Shown here: positions 26,855 through 33,917 of the stretch, piece after piece
How positions within the stretch are numbered: the stretch's first letter is position 1
Layout of the letters: the number at the start of each line of letters is the position of its first letter
Assembly: GCA_947169935.1 (NCBI GenBank)
Contig: CAMVRS010000003.1
Location: 1-64,000 of the forward strand
Direction: 5' to 3'
Length of the DNA: 64,000 nt
Origin: an uncultured Lachnospiraceae bacterium
Lineage (GTDB): Bacteria > Bacillota > Clostridia > Lachnospirales > Lachnospiraceae
Position numbers and translations under genes: made by a program
The notes under the pieces: generated by a model
The model's database searches: none
The model's input: only the letters and a program-made list of their open reading frames with translations
What the model was told of the DNA's origin: nothing

Positions 26855-26892
26855 ATGCTGTTCCGAAAAATCACAATGGAACAGCATTTTTT
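26855..26892 (+). terminator. Terminator after GGDEF gene
   Basis: Perfect 10-bp stem ATGCTGTTCC/GGAACAGCAT, 13-base loop, then six T. It closes the EAL-GGDEF unit and separates it from the structured leader. Confidence 0.8.
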
Positions 26893-26966
26893 AAACAATT
26901 CAATATTCAATGGTTTTTTAAACAAAAAAGGATTTCCAAAAATTAGACGAGGAAGATGATATTAGA

Positions 26967-27049
26967 CGTGCAGACGGGGATTTTGTGCGCATTTTTTGCC
27001 CCCAGGATCAACCGGTGCATGGTGGCTTTTTAGCCCCAAAAACTGCACG
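26967..27049 (+). repeat. Long-range inverted repeat / possible RNA stem
   Basis: CGTGCAG (26967-26973) pairs with CTGCACG (27043-27049), and GGGG (26976-26979) with CCCC (27034-27037). A small hairpin GGCT-TTTT-AGCC (27024-27035) competes with the second helix. Function unknown. Confidence 0.35.
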
Positions 27050-27051
27050 CT

Positions 27052-27068
27052 TCCGGAAAATTTCCGGA
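27052..27068. promoter_or_regulatory. Perfect 17-bp palindrome, candidate operator
   Basis: TCCGGAAA-A-TTTCCGGA, eight perfect base pairs around one central base. It lies about 25 bases upstream of the extended -10 at 27092-27100, a position suited to a dimeric regulator of the 27289-30540 cassette. Confidence 0.4.
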
Positions 27069-27091
27069 CGTCTTCCTTGAAAATTGCATAG

Positions 27092-27100
27092 TGATATAAC
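27092..27100 (+). promoter_or_regulatory. Extended -10, possible promoter of ClpP/TraG-like cassette
   Basis: TGA-TATAAC without a good -35. The expected start near 27107 would coincide with the first base of the sequence complementary to the ribosome binding site at 27274-27281. Confidence 0.3.
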
Positions 27101-27106
27101 ATACAG

Positions 27107-27281
27107 TCCCTCCTAAGGAATGGCGGCGAAGCCAACGCTGCCGGGTAACGCGAGGACCCGCCGCGAAAGCGGCGGCGAGCGTACCGGGTACCGCGGTGAC
27201 CCATCGCATAGACGATGGCGAGCGTACCGTGAGGGACAACCACAACGCAGCAGCAGTTTTTTCAGACCCCAAAAGGAGGGA
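27107..27281 (+). promoter_or_regulatory. Structured 5' leader with RBS-sequestering helix and tandem hairpins
   Basis: TCCCTCCT (27107-27114) is a perfect complement of AGGAGGGA (27274-27281), the ribosome binding site of the gene at 27289. Between them are three hairpins: 27122-27128/27136-27142 (one G-T pair), and two copies of an exact-length 43-base unit (27143-27185 and 27186-27228). Each unit folds as a 7-bp outer helix GGTA[N]CGC/GCGTACC with one bulged base, an internal loop, and an inner helix; the inner helix changes sequence between copies but keeps pairing at two positions (G-C to A-T, C-G to T-A). Unit 1 has a GAAA tetraloop. This looks like a cis-acting translational regulator; it matches no riboswitch class I recognise. 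Confidence 0.55.
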
Positions 27282-27288
27282 ATTCACT

Positions 27289-27771
27289 ATGTTGAGAATC
27301 AACTATACCAATCCGTTAACAAAGCAGTATCAGTACGAATACGCAATGTACAGCATCGTCTCCGGCATGTTCGAAGGCGTGGAGTGCCGCTCTCTTACAT
27401 TAGACCAGCTCAAGCTCTACCACGCAGAGCTGGTGAAGGAGAGCAGGTCCGATAACAGCAAGGAGAAGTACTCCTACACGAAGCAGAAGGAGCTGGACAG
27501 CGAGGTGCTCGCGATGGTTAAGCGCGATGTGGTGGGCCACATCGAGTTCCCCCAGATGAACATCTGCAAGGCGGAAGTGAAGATCCGCAAGGATAAGAAC
27601 GGATGCCACAGCTTCACCTTCACTGACGGAGTCTACTCCTTCACCCTCCGCATACAGGCTCCCAGAAAGGGCCGCGCCGGAAGGATCCTGGTAAGCAGCA
27701 GGAAAATCTCCGGCGTAAAATCCGGAAAAGGCAATGTAAGTGTAAAGAAAAATGCGCGTCTCTGCGCCTGA
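27289..27771 (+). CDS. Hypothetical protein, first gene of ClpP/TraG-like cassette
   Basis: Unrecognised 160-residue soluble protein. I chose ATG 27289 because AGGAGGGA lies 7 bases upstream; the longer frame from 27196 runs through the leader hairpins. The N-terminal part has aromatic-rich mixed helices and strands (INYTNPLTKQYQYEYAMYS), the middle is charged and helical, and the C-terminal 45 residues are strongly basic (Lys/Arg/Ser/Gly), which could bind nucleic acid or protein. No known motif. It is followed at 22 bases by the ClpP-like gene, so it is probably co-transcribed with it. Translation may be controlled by the folded leader at 27107-27281. Confidence 0.6.
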   Translation: MLRINYTNPLTKQYQYEYAMYSIVSGMFEGVECRSLTLDQLKLYHAELVKESRSDNSKEKYSYTKQKELDSEVLAMVKRDVVGHIEFPQMNICKAEVKIRKDKNGCHSFTFTDGVYSFTLRIQAPRKGRAGRILVSSRKISGVKSGKGNVSVKKNARLCA

Positions 27772-27792
27772 CAGCAGAAAGGAGAAGTGCCC

Positions 27793-28374
27793 ATGAATGC
27801 ATGTATCTTACACGAGTCTTCGAGAGGGATCGACGCCTTCTCACCCGAAAGCAGCCTGCTGCGCAAGAGGATCCTCTTCTTCACCGAAGAGGTGAATCCC
27901 GCCAGCAGCAACCAGCTGATAGAATACCTCCTGCATCTTGATATGGAGGCTCCCGGAGAGGAGATCACCCTCTGCATCAACAGTCCCGGGGGCGAGGTGG
28001 TCAGCGGACTGGCTGTCTATGACACCATCCGCATGTTAAAGAGCCCCGTGCGTACCGTATGCATAGGCACGGCAGCCAGTATGGGATCGATACTCTTCCT
28101 GGCAGGCGAAAAGCGCGAGATGCTGCCCCATACCAAGATCATGATCCACGATCCTCTGATCACCGGCATAAGCAGCAGCAGAAGAGCGCTGGAGCTTGAG
28201 AAAGAGGCTGCGCAGCTCATGGAGACCAGAGCCGTTACTGCAGGGATCATCGCAGAGCGCTGCGGTAAAAAGCTTGAAGAGGTCTATGAAAAAACGAAGG
28301 AAGACTGCTACCTGACAGCTCAGGAAGCTATCGACTTCGGCATCGCCACAGGGATCGCGGAGGCGATCCTGTGA
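27793..28374 (+). CDS. ClpP-like serine protease
   Basis: A 193-residue ClpP/crotonase-fold protease. The catalytic triad is intact: S96 in GTAASMGS, H119 in MIHDP and D171 in KEDCYL. INSPGGEV (62-69) is the oxyanion-side glycine motif. Spacing Ser to His is 23 instead of about 25 in E. coli ClpP, so it is a divergent paralogue and not the housekeeping enzyme; no clpX lies beside it. ATG 27793 has AAAGGAG 8 bases upstream; a GTG at 27787 is possible but too close. The gene sits between an unknown protein and a VirD4/TraG-like ATPase, an arrangement seen in phage or conjugative contexts. Substrate and ATPase partner unknown. Confidence 0.8.
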   Translation: MNACILHESSRGIDAFSPESSLLRKRILFFTEEVNPASSNQLIEYLLHLDMEAPGEEITLCINSPGGEVVSGLAVYDTIRMLKSPVRTVCIGTAASMGSILFLAGEKREMLPHTKIMIHDPLITGISSSRRALELEKEAAQLMETRAVTAGIIAERCGKKLEEVYEKTKEDCYLTAQEAIDFGIATGIAEAIL

Positions 28375-28427
28375 GCGGAAGCTCCTGTAACCGTAAACTT
28401 TCAGCAAACAGAGAGGAGAACAACAAC

Positions 28428-29795
28428 ATGAAAAATATGGAGATCAATGCTACTGCAGGCCGCAAGTCATCCTACCGCATAATAGCTAAAGGGATGAAGC
28501 ATTCCGAAAACTGCCGTGAGACAGGCCTTAACAACAATATCCTGGTAACCGGTATATCGGGCTGCGGCAAGACAGGTTCCTATGTGGAACCCAACATGTA
28601 CAGCACCGGCGGCAGTCTGGTGGTGGTGGATACCAAGGGTCTTCTCTATCGCAGACATCATGAGGAGCTGGAGAGAAGAGGCTATAAGACACTGCTCTTC
28701 GACTTCGTCAATCCGGAGAACTCTTCTCCCTATAATCCTCTGGATTCGGTGACCCGCTACAGAAAGAAGGTAAAGAGCGTGGTCTTCCCCGGCATCTATG
28801 ATGAAGACGGCGAAGAGGTGCTGCCTCCCGATGTGCATGAGACGACCGTAGAGACCTACAGACAGCAGGATCTGCAGAAGATCGCCACCCTGCTGATCCC
28901 CAAGGATAAGTACGAAAAGGATCCCTTCTGGCCCGAATCCGCGCAGATGGTGCTGGTAAGCCTTATGGCCTATGTGCTGGAGGTGCTGCCTAAAGGGGAA
29001 CAGCATTTTGGCTCTGTGGTAAGGCTCTTCCGCCAGATGGCAGCCGAAGTCACCGCGATGAACAACAGCAGGGAAAAGGAGAAGGATGTATCCTTCTTCG
29101 CAGCCCTTGAGGAGGAAGATCCCGACAGCTTTGCGGTGAGAAAGTACCACATGTACGCTCCCAACTTCCCCGCTGAAAAGTGCTGGGCCTCCATAGTGCA
29201 GTTTGTGGCCAACGGCCTTGAGCTTTTTGACTACGACGAGAACCAGGATATGCTCTGCAGAGCCGGATACGATCTGGCAAACTGCGGACGTGAGAAGACG
29301 GCGATCTTTGTGAACGTAAGCGATACCGACAGATCCATGGACGGAATAGTGAACGTGTTCTACACCCAGCTGTTCCAGAGCCTGTGCAGGGAGGCGGATT
29401 CACAGGACGACGGCCGCCTTAAGATGCCCGTACATATCATGCTGGACGACTTCGCCGCAAACGTATATATACCCGATTTCGACAAGATAGTATCCGTGAT
29501 ACGTTCCCGCGAGATCAGCGTGAGCATAATGCTTCAGTCCATAAGCCAGCTTAACGGCATGTACAATGATGGCCAGGCTTCCACCATCATTAACAACTGT
29601 GACACCATGCTCTATATGGGCGGCCAGGATGTGGATACCGCAAAGTTCTTTGCCGAAAAGGCCGGCAAGCTCCCGGAGAGCATACTTAAGCTGGATCTTA
29701 AGCATGAGTGGCTCTTCACCCGCGGACAGGCAGCCATGCTGGTGGAGAAGATCCCGCCCTATTCCATGACTCCCGATGAAATCGACAGTTACTGA
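28428..29795 (+). CDS. VirD4/TraG-like ATPase lacking transmembrane helices
   Basis: A 455-residue P-loop ATPase of the type IV secretion coupling-protein family. Walker A GISGCGKTGS is at 42-51 (K48), followed by VVVDTKGLLYRRH; Walker B is IMLDDF with D340/D341; a late SQLNGMY and INNCDTMLYMGGQD match the C-terminal TraG motifs. Coupling proteins usually have about 600 residues and two N-terminal membrane helices; these are absent here. ATG 28428 has GAGAGGAG 10 bases upstream; a GTG at 28371 overlapping the ClpP stop would add 19 residues. No relaxase, VirB4 or integrase is near. It may pump DNA or protein, or act with the adjacent ClpP-like protease; the latter is speculation. Confidence 0.8.
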   Translation: MKNMEINATAGRKSSYRIIAKGMKHSENCRETGLNNNILVTGISGCGKTGSYVEPNMYSTGGSLVVVDTKGLLYRRHHEELERRGYKTLLFDFVNPENSSPYNPLDSVTRYRKKVKSVVFPGIYDEDGEEVLPPDVHETTVETYRQQDLQKIATLLIPKDKYEKDPFWPESAQMVLVSLMAYVLEVLPKGEQHFGSVVRLFRQMAAEVTAMNNSREKEKDVSFFAALEEEDPDSFAVRKYHMYAPNFPAEKCWASIVQFVANGLELFDYDENQDMLCRAGYDLANCGREKTAIFVNVSDTDRSMDGIVNVFYTQLFQSLCREADSQDDGRLKMPVHIMLDDFAANVYIPDFDKIVSVIRSREISVSIMLQSISQLNGMYNDGQASTIINNCDTMLYMGGQDVDTAKFFAEKAGKLPESILKLDLKHEWLFTRGQAAMLVEKIPPYSMTPDEIDSY

Positions 29796-29823
29796 TGTTT
29801 ATACTGACAAGGAGGTGCCTTGT

Positions 29824-30540
29824 ATGGAGCGTAAAAGTTTAGATGAGATCATCAATAATGCACAGACCGGTCGGGCAATAAGCCCGGCCGGAGTTATAAA
29901 TGCGGCAATCGATATGATGAATACACCCATCAGGGATATGGTGAACACGAATCTTACCGGAGAGGAACTTGACTGGGCATATGATTTTGCCCAATATATC
30001 GAATTGGACGAAGTGACTCTGCCATACAGCAAAGTTTATGAGAAAGTTGAGATGGTACAGATAATAGCATATCCTTATTCCAATGTGTTTCTGTATCTGG
30101 CGGGCATGGCGCTGGGACCCGGAAAGCAGGCGGACAGATGGCTGAGGGTAAGCATAGAGGATGCGATGACAGAAGCCGGAATGGAGAAAGAATTTGATAT
30201 CTGGTTTAAGGAGGATGTAAGGCTCTGGGAAAAGATCCATGGTAAAGCCCCCAGGATCGGAAAGCTGATGCTGTTGATCTTTGACGCTTTTGCATCGGAC
30301 GCCAAAGAAAAAGAAATGGTTAATCCTTTAGTAGAGAAAGAGAGCGAACTCTTTCCGGGCTGCAGGGTAACGGAACCCTTTATCCGTCACGAGGAGGATA
30401 TTCTGTTTAAGAACCCTCCCGGATCGAAGAAAAGGGAAGTTTCGTTTAACGAACGCTATACAAGGCTGGTATGTACATGGGTCTGGCTGCTCATGCTGAA
30501 GGCGCCTATGACGATCCTCGAGAAAAAATACAAAAAATAA
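29824..30540 (+). CDS. Hypothetical protein, last gene of ClpP/TraG-like cassette
   Basis: Unrecognised 238-residue soluble, mainly helical protein. ATG 29824 follows GGAGGTG by about 7 bases; the open frame from 29776 overlaps the TraG-like gene and is less likely. Notable are a conserved-looking AYPYSNVFLYLAGMALGPG segment and the tryptophan-rich C-terminus (CTWVWLLMLKAPM). It lies 28 bases after the TraG-like stop and so is likely in the same operon. Its codon use is somewhat more AT-rich than the preceding three genes, so it might have a different history. No function can be assigned. Confidence 0.55.
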   Translation: MERKSLDEIINNAQTGRAISPAGVINAAIDMMNTPIRDMVNTNLTGEELDWAYDFAQYIELDEVTLPYSKVYEKVEMVQIIAYPYSNVFLYLAGMALGPGKQADRWLRVSIEDAMTEAGMEKEFDIWFKEDVRLWEKIHGKAPRIGKLMLLIFDAFASDAKEKEMVNPLVEKESELFPGCRVTEPFIRHEEDILFKNPPGSKKREVSFNERYTRLVCTWVWLLMLKAPMTILEKKYKK

Positions 30541-30669
30541 TGTTAAATATCGCCTATGTGTGGTAAAATCGGTATAGTGCGGTATTTAATGAGGAGAGTC
30601 TTTACAGACAGGGTATAAAAGGAGAAGAAGTACTTTTTGGGGAACGACCGGAGGGATGACCTGTTTTGC

Positions 30670-30698
30670 TTGTAAAGGGGTTATTACTCTGGTATAAA
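30670..30698 (+). promoter_or_regulatory. Promoter of AIM24 pair
   Basis: TTGTAA, 17-base spacer, TATAAA, about 32 bases before the start codon at 30730. Confidence 0.45.
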
Positions 30699-30729
30699 TA
30701 AAACAAAAAGCATTAAAAGGAGGGGCAAA

Positions 30730-31482
30730 ATGTTTCAGCTAAACAATTTCTTTGACAACAAGAACATTACTTGTATCGATCAGCAGGGGTGCTTCCGTGT
30801 ACTGGAGCATCAGAGAGATCTTTCCGTATCTCCCGATGCAGCAGAGACCGAGTACTTTGCAGCGCAGATGAACGTCAAGAGACGTCAGGTGCTCTGTGAG
30901 CTGAACAATACCAGCGTAAAGGTTCAGGCCGGCGCAATGCAGTGGACTCTTGGCAACGTTGAGATGGTATCAGGCGTTACAGGCAAGAATTTCCTGGGAA
31001 AGATGGTAGGCGCTGCGGTTACCGGTGAAACAATGGCTAAGCCTGAATATACCGGTCAGGGTTATCTGATGCTGGAGCCTACTTACAAGCACATTATCCT
31101 GGTAGATGTTTCACAGTGGGGATCGATCGTTCTTCAGGACGGCCTCTTCCTTGCCTGCGATAAGAGCCTTCAGGAGCAGGTCATCTCCAGAAAGAATCTT
31201 TCTTCCGCAGTACTGGGCGGTGAAGGCCTCTTTAACTTATGCCTTACAGGACAGGGTAACGCAGTTCTTGAGAGCCCTGTTCCCAAGTCGGAGCTCATCC
31301 AGTTCAATCTTCAGAATGATGTTGTAAAGATCGACGGAAATATGGCTATCGCATGGTCTGCATCACTTGAGTTTACGGTGGAGAAATCCTCCAAGAGCCT
31401 TATCGGATCCGCAGTATCCGGCGAAGGTCTGGTAAACGTATACCGTGGCACAGGTTCCATCCTTATGGCGCCTACAGCATAA
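30730..31482 (+). CDS. AIM24 family protein (copy 1)
   Basis: A 250-residue protein of the AIM24/TIGR00266 (DUF124) family, a double beta-barrel (TRAP-like) fold. Family hallmarks are QAGAMQW (near residue 57), GEGLFNL and GSAVSGEGLVNVYRGTGSIL at the C-terminus. There is no signal peptide or membrane segment. The family occurs in many bacteria and in mitochondria (Aim24 in yeast); a biochemical role in bacteria is not settled. AAAGGAGG lies 6-7 bases before the ATG. It shares an operon with a second AIM24 gene beginning 15 bases downstream, and the two are clear paralogues along their whole length. Confidence 0.85.
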   Translation: MFQLNNFFDNKNITCIDQQGCFRVLEHQRDLSVSPDAAETEYFAAQMNVKRRQVLCELNNTSVKVQAGAMQWTLGNVEMVSGVTGKNFLGKMVGAAVTGETMAKPEYTGQGYLMLEPTYKHIILVDVSQWGSIVLQDGLFLACDKSLQEQVISRKNLSSAVLGGEGLFNLCLTGQGNAVLESPVPKSELIQFNLQNDVVKIDGNMAIAWSASLEFTVEKSSKSLIGSAVSGEGLVNVYRGTGSILMAPTA

Positions 31483-31497
31483 TAAGGAGGCGGAGAT

Positions 31498-32385
31498 ATG
31501 ATACAGAATTCAATGCTTAACAGCCAGAATGTTACTGTCAGATCCGAGCTGGGTAATATGCAGGTAGTCGAGTACGCAAAGGATATGAGCGTAAGCAAGC
31601 TTACCGCCAGAAAAGAGTTCTTCTGCGCACAGATGAACGTACAGAGACGTCAGCTTCTGATCAACTTAAACGGCGGCAGCGCCACGATCCAGGCGGGCGC
31701 AATGCAGTGGATGGCAGGCAATATCCAGATGGGCACAGGCATAAAGGGGGCAGGTGATTTCCTTGGTAAGATGGTAGCTTCAAAGGTTACCGGCGAGACT
31801 GCAGTAAAGCCTGTATACCAGGGTACCGGCCAGCTGATGCTGGAGCCTACCTATCGTCATATACTGCTGCTGGATCTGGCAAGCTGGGGAGGCAGCGTGG
31901 TACTTGATGACGGCCTTTTCCTTGCCTGCGACGGAAGCATACAGCAGAAGGTAGTTGCAAGGAGCAACTTATCTTCCGCAGTACTGGGCGGCGAAGGTCT
32001 CTTCAACTTAAGCCTTAACGGTCAGGGTATTGCAGCTCTTGAGAGCGTAGTACCCATGGAGGAGATAATAGAGGTAGAGCTGAACAACGATACCATGAAG
32101 ATAGACGGAAACTTTGCCATAGCATGGTCTTCAACGCTGCAGTTTACTGTGGAGAAGTCTTCAAAGAGCCTTGTCGGATCCGCAGTATCCGGCGAAGGTC
32201 TGGTAAATGTATACCGCGGCACCGGCAAGATCTGGCTGGCACCCGTTATGCTTACCGGCGGATCTGCAGGACAGACCAGCTATACTGAGAATGCATCACC
32301 TGCAGCTACGGGTCAGCCCGCAGCAAAGAGCGGCGTTGCAGATACCGTTGATGCTATTTCCGGTATTGTGAAACTGTTTAGCTGA
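31498..32385 (+). CDS. AIM24 family protein (copy 2, C-terminal extension)
   Basis: A 295-residue paralogue of the preceding gene, with the same motifs (QAGAMQW, GEGLFNLSL, GSAVSGEGLVNVYRGTG) and an added tail of about 45 residues rich in Ser/Ala/Pro/Gly that ends in a possible amphipathic helix (VDAISGIVKLF). The tail may tether or oligomerise the protein. GGAGGCGGAG precedes the ATG. Tandem duplication with divergence suggests a hetero-oligomer; this is inference. The pair ends at a bidirectional terminator shared with the convergent pseudopilin gene. Confidence 0.85.
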   Translation: MIQNSMLNSQNVTVRSELGNMQVVEYAKDMSVSKLTARKEFFCAQMNVQRRQLLINLNGGSATIQAGAMQWMAGNIQMGTGIKGAGDFLGKMVASKVTGETAVKPVYQGTGQLMLEPTYRHILLLDLASWGGSVVLDDGLFLACDGSIQQKVVARSNLSSAVLGGEGLFNLSLNGQGIAALESVVPMEEIIEVELNNDTMKIDGNFAIAWSSTLQFTVEKSSKSLVGSAVSGEGLVNVYRGTGKIWLAPVMLTGGSAGQTSYTENASPAATGQPAAKSGVADTVDAISGIVKLFS

Positions 32386-32404
32386 TAAGAAAGAATTTAG
32401 GAAT

Positions 32405-32439
32405 AAAAAAGGAGCTGCGGATCCGCGGCTCCTTTTTTT
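32405..32439. terminator. Bidirectional terminator between AIM24 and pseudopilin genes
   Basis: GGAGCTGCGG/CCGCGGCTCC inverted repeat with one G-T pair, flanked by six A on the left and seven T on the right, so it can end transcription from both sides. Confidence 0.85.
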
Positions 32440-32445
32440 GTTATA

Positions 32446-33198
32446 TTACTCGATTTTTATTTTGGAGTCATAACCATTTTTATTGAGCGTTCCTTTGTAA
32501 TCGACTTTCTTCATGATCATATTATTGAGGTCTTTGACTATTAAATCGGCGCCTTTGTTAGCTGTGAGTTTTTTTGATGTTCCGGCAACCACGCAGACGC
32601 GGATCTTCTCATTTTTAAGAGGACCGTCCTGGACTATGTTATCGCCGCGTACAACCAGATCGTCGGAATAGGGGTTGCCTTCGCCCCACTGGTTATTGAC
32701 GAAGTCATAATAGACGGGCATGGAATCTATGGTTCGCCAGTAAACCACAGAGTAGCAGGTGAAAGCACCGCGCTGAACGCTGAGATCTTTTGTATGGTAA
32801 TCTTCTTTATCTACTTTACGTGTGTAGAAAAGCAGGAGGAAGGGGTTGGGGTCGATGCCTGTTTTATCAAAAACGCCGCTGGTAAAACTTTCATATTGGG
32901 CTTTATTATCCTTGCTGCACATAATGATATCTTTATCTTTTGCCAGCATGGAACTGAAATTGCTGGTATGTTTGCCGTATTCTTCGGTAAGGCTTGTCTG
33001 AAGGGCTGTCATAAGTGCTTTAGCGTTAACTATGTCTTCCTTCTTTCTGGCCTCATCGATGTAACCCAGCAATGCAGGTATAAGTATAGCAGCCAGAATG
33101 GCAAGTATAACAAGAACAACGATCAGCTCTACAAGAGTAAAACCGCTGTTTTTACTGCGGGCGAAAATCTTTTTTCCGGTTTTTGATATGTTATTCAT
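32446..33198 (-). CDS. Type IV pilin-like protein (pseudopilin)
   Basis: A 250-residue protein with a class III prepilin signal: basic leader ending at G, then F-T-L-V-E-L (the conserved +5 glutamate) and a 20-residue hydrophobic helix (IVVLVILAILAAILIPALLGY). The leader peptide is cut before the phenylalanine by a prepilin peptidase and the helix anchors or packs the pilin. The exterior domain (about residues 45-250) is longer than ComGC-type pilins and is not recognised. No other pilus genes (ATPase, platform, peptidase) occur in the window, so the assembly machinery must be elsewhere. Divergent from the HdeD-like gene at 33399. Confidence 0.8.
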   Translation of the reverse strand: MNNISKTGKKIFARSKNSGFTLVELIVVLVILAILAAILIPALLGYIDEARKKEDIVNAKALMTALQTSLTEEYGKHTSNFSSMLAKDKDIIMCSKDNKAQYESFTSGVFDKTGIDPNPFLLLFYTRKVDKEDYHTKDLSVQRGAFTCYSVVYWRTIDSMPVYYDFVNNQWGEGNPYSDDLVVRGDNIVQDGPLKNEKIRVCVVAGTSKKLTANKGADLIVKDLNNMIMKKVDYKGTLNKNGYDSKIKIE

Positions 33199-33321
33199 AA
33201 GCAGGTACCTTCAAGTTTGTTGTCATAACAATAATTATATCGGCATATCTATATATAACTAATAGCATTTCAGGCAGGTATTTGTAAATATTTTGTTGAG
33301 AAGGGGGCGAAAATTATATGA

Positions 33322-33350
33322 TTTACATAATCAGAATAACAGTATATAAT
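33322..33350 (+). promoter_or_regulatory. Promoter of HdeD-like gene
   Basis: TTTACA, 17-base spacer, TATAAT, about 49 bases before the ATG at 33399. It lies inside the open frame that extends the gene upstream, supporting the shorter start. Confidence 0.6.
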
Positions 33351-33398
33351 AGGAATAGTGGCTTTTTGCCGAGGATCATTAGAAGGGAGGAAACGGTT

Positions 33399-33905
33399 AT
33401 GTCAAAGAAATTGGGTTCTTATCTGTCACTGGTGGTAATGTTTGCACTGGGTCTGGTCCTGATACTTAATCCGTACTGGGTCGTTAATACGGGTATCAAG
33501 CTGGTTGGTATAGCTCTGATCCTTTACGGTCTGGGTGCAGTGATCTCCACATTGATGCAGCAGAATTTTAAAGCAACTGTTACGGCAGGTATGGTCGGCA
33601 ATATACTGATAGCCATACTGGGCGTGGTAATGCTCTTTAACTCATATGCCATATCACATCTTTTCAATGTATTCTTCGGTGTGATAATAGTACTGCACGG
33701 AGTAAGCATTTTACTTGATGCATTGAATAAGAAGGATTCGGGAGACAAGTGGTACATTCCCGTTATCATTGCAGGTGTGATCATTCTCTTCGGCGTTCTT
33801 CTGATATTGAGAGTATTCGGTATCGATACATTGATGATACGTGTGGCAGGCATAATAATGCTCTTTAATGCAGCTTTGGGACTTTGGGTTGCGCTTAAGA
33901 ACTGA
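33399..33905 (+). CDS. HdeD/DUF308 family membrane protein
   Basis: A 168-residue integral membrane protein with six short hydrophobic segments arranged as three similar hairpins, typical of the HdeD/DUF308 family (repeated G-x-x-L-I-L-x-P/G-x-x-x-x-x-x-x-x-x-G-I-x-L-I motifs). HdeD is linked to acid stress in E. coli; the role in Firmicutes is not known. ATG 33399 is preceded by GGGAGG at 9-10 bases and lies downstream of a good promoter, so the longer frame from 33318 is rejected. It is probably followed in the same transcript by the YGPP-repeat lipoprotein 12 bases on. Confidence 0.8.
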   Translation: MSKKLGSYLSLVVMFALGLVLILNPYWVVNTGIKLVGIALILYGLGAVISTLMQQNFKATVTAGMVGNILIAILGVVMLFNSYAISHLFNVFFGVIIVLHGVSILLDALNKKDSGDKWYIPVIIAGVIILFGVLLILRVFGIDTLMIRVAGIIMLFNAALGLWVALKN

Positions 33906-33917
33906 GAGGGCTTTTAT

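Larger units (their letters stand above)
26794..27288. other. Structured 495-bp non-coding region
   Basis: No plausible gene on either strand. It holds, in order: a consensus promoter (26824-26852) overlapping a terminator (26855-26892), a 12-bp direct repeat TTTTTTAAACAA at 26887-26898 and 26914-26925, a long-range inverted repeat (26967-27049), a perfect 17-bp palindrome (27052-27068), an extended -10 (27092-27100) and the three-hairpin leader (27107-27281) before the gene at 27289. Confidence 0.7.

Noticed and set aside
26962..27302. Open frames on the minus strand and long plus frames in the 27 kb leader
   Set aside because: They cross the tandem hairpin units, have no ribosome binding sites or known motifs, and compete with the structured leader.
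27289..30540. Complete integrative conjugative element
   Set aside because: No relaxase, VirB4-like ATPase, integrase or attachment site could be found in the flanking sequence.
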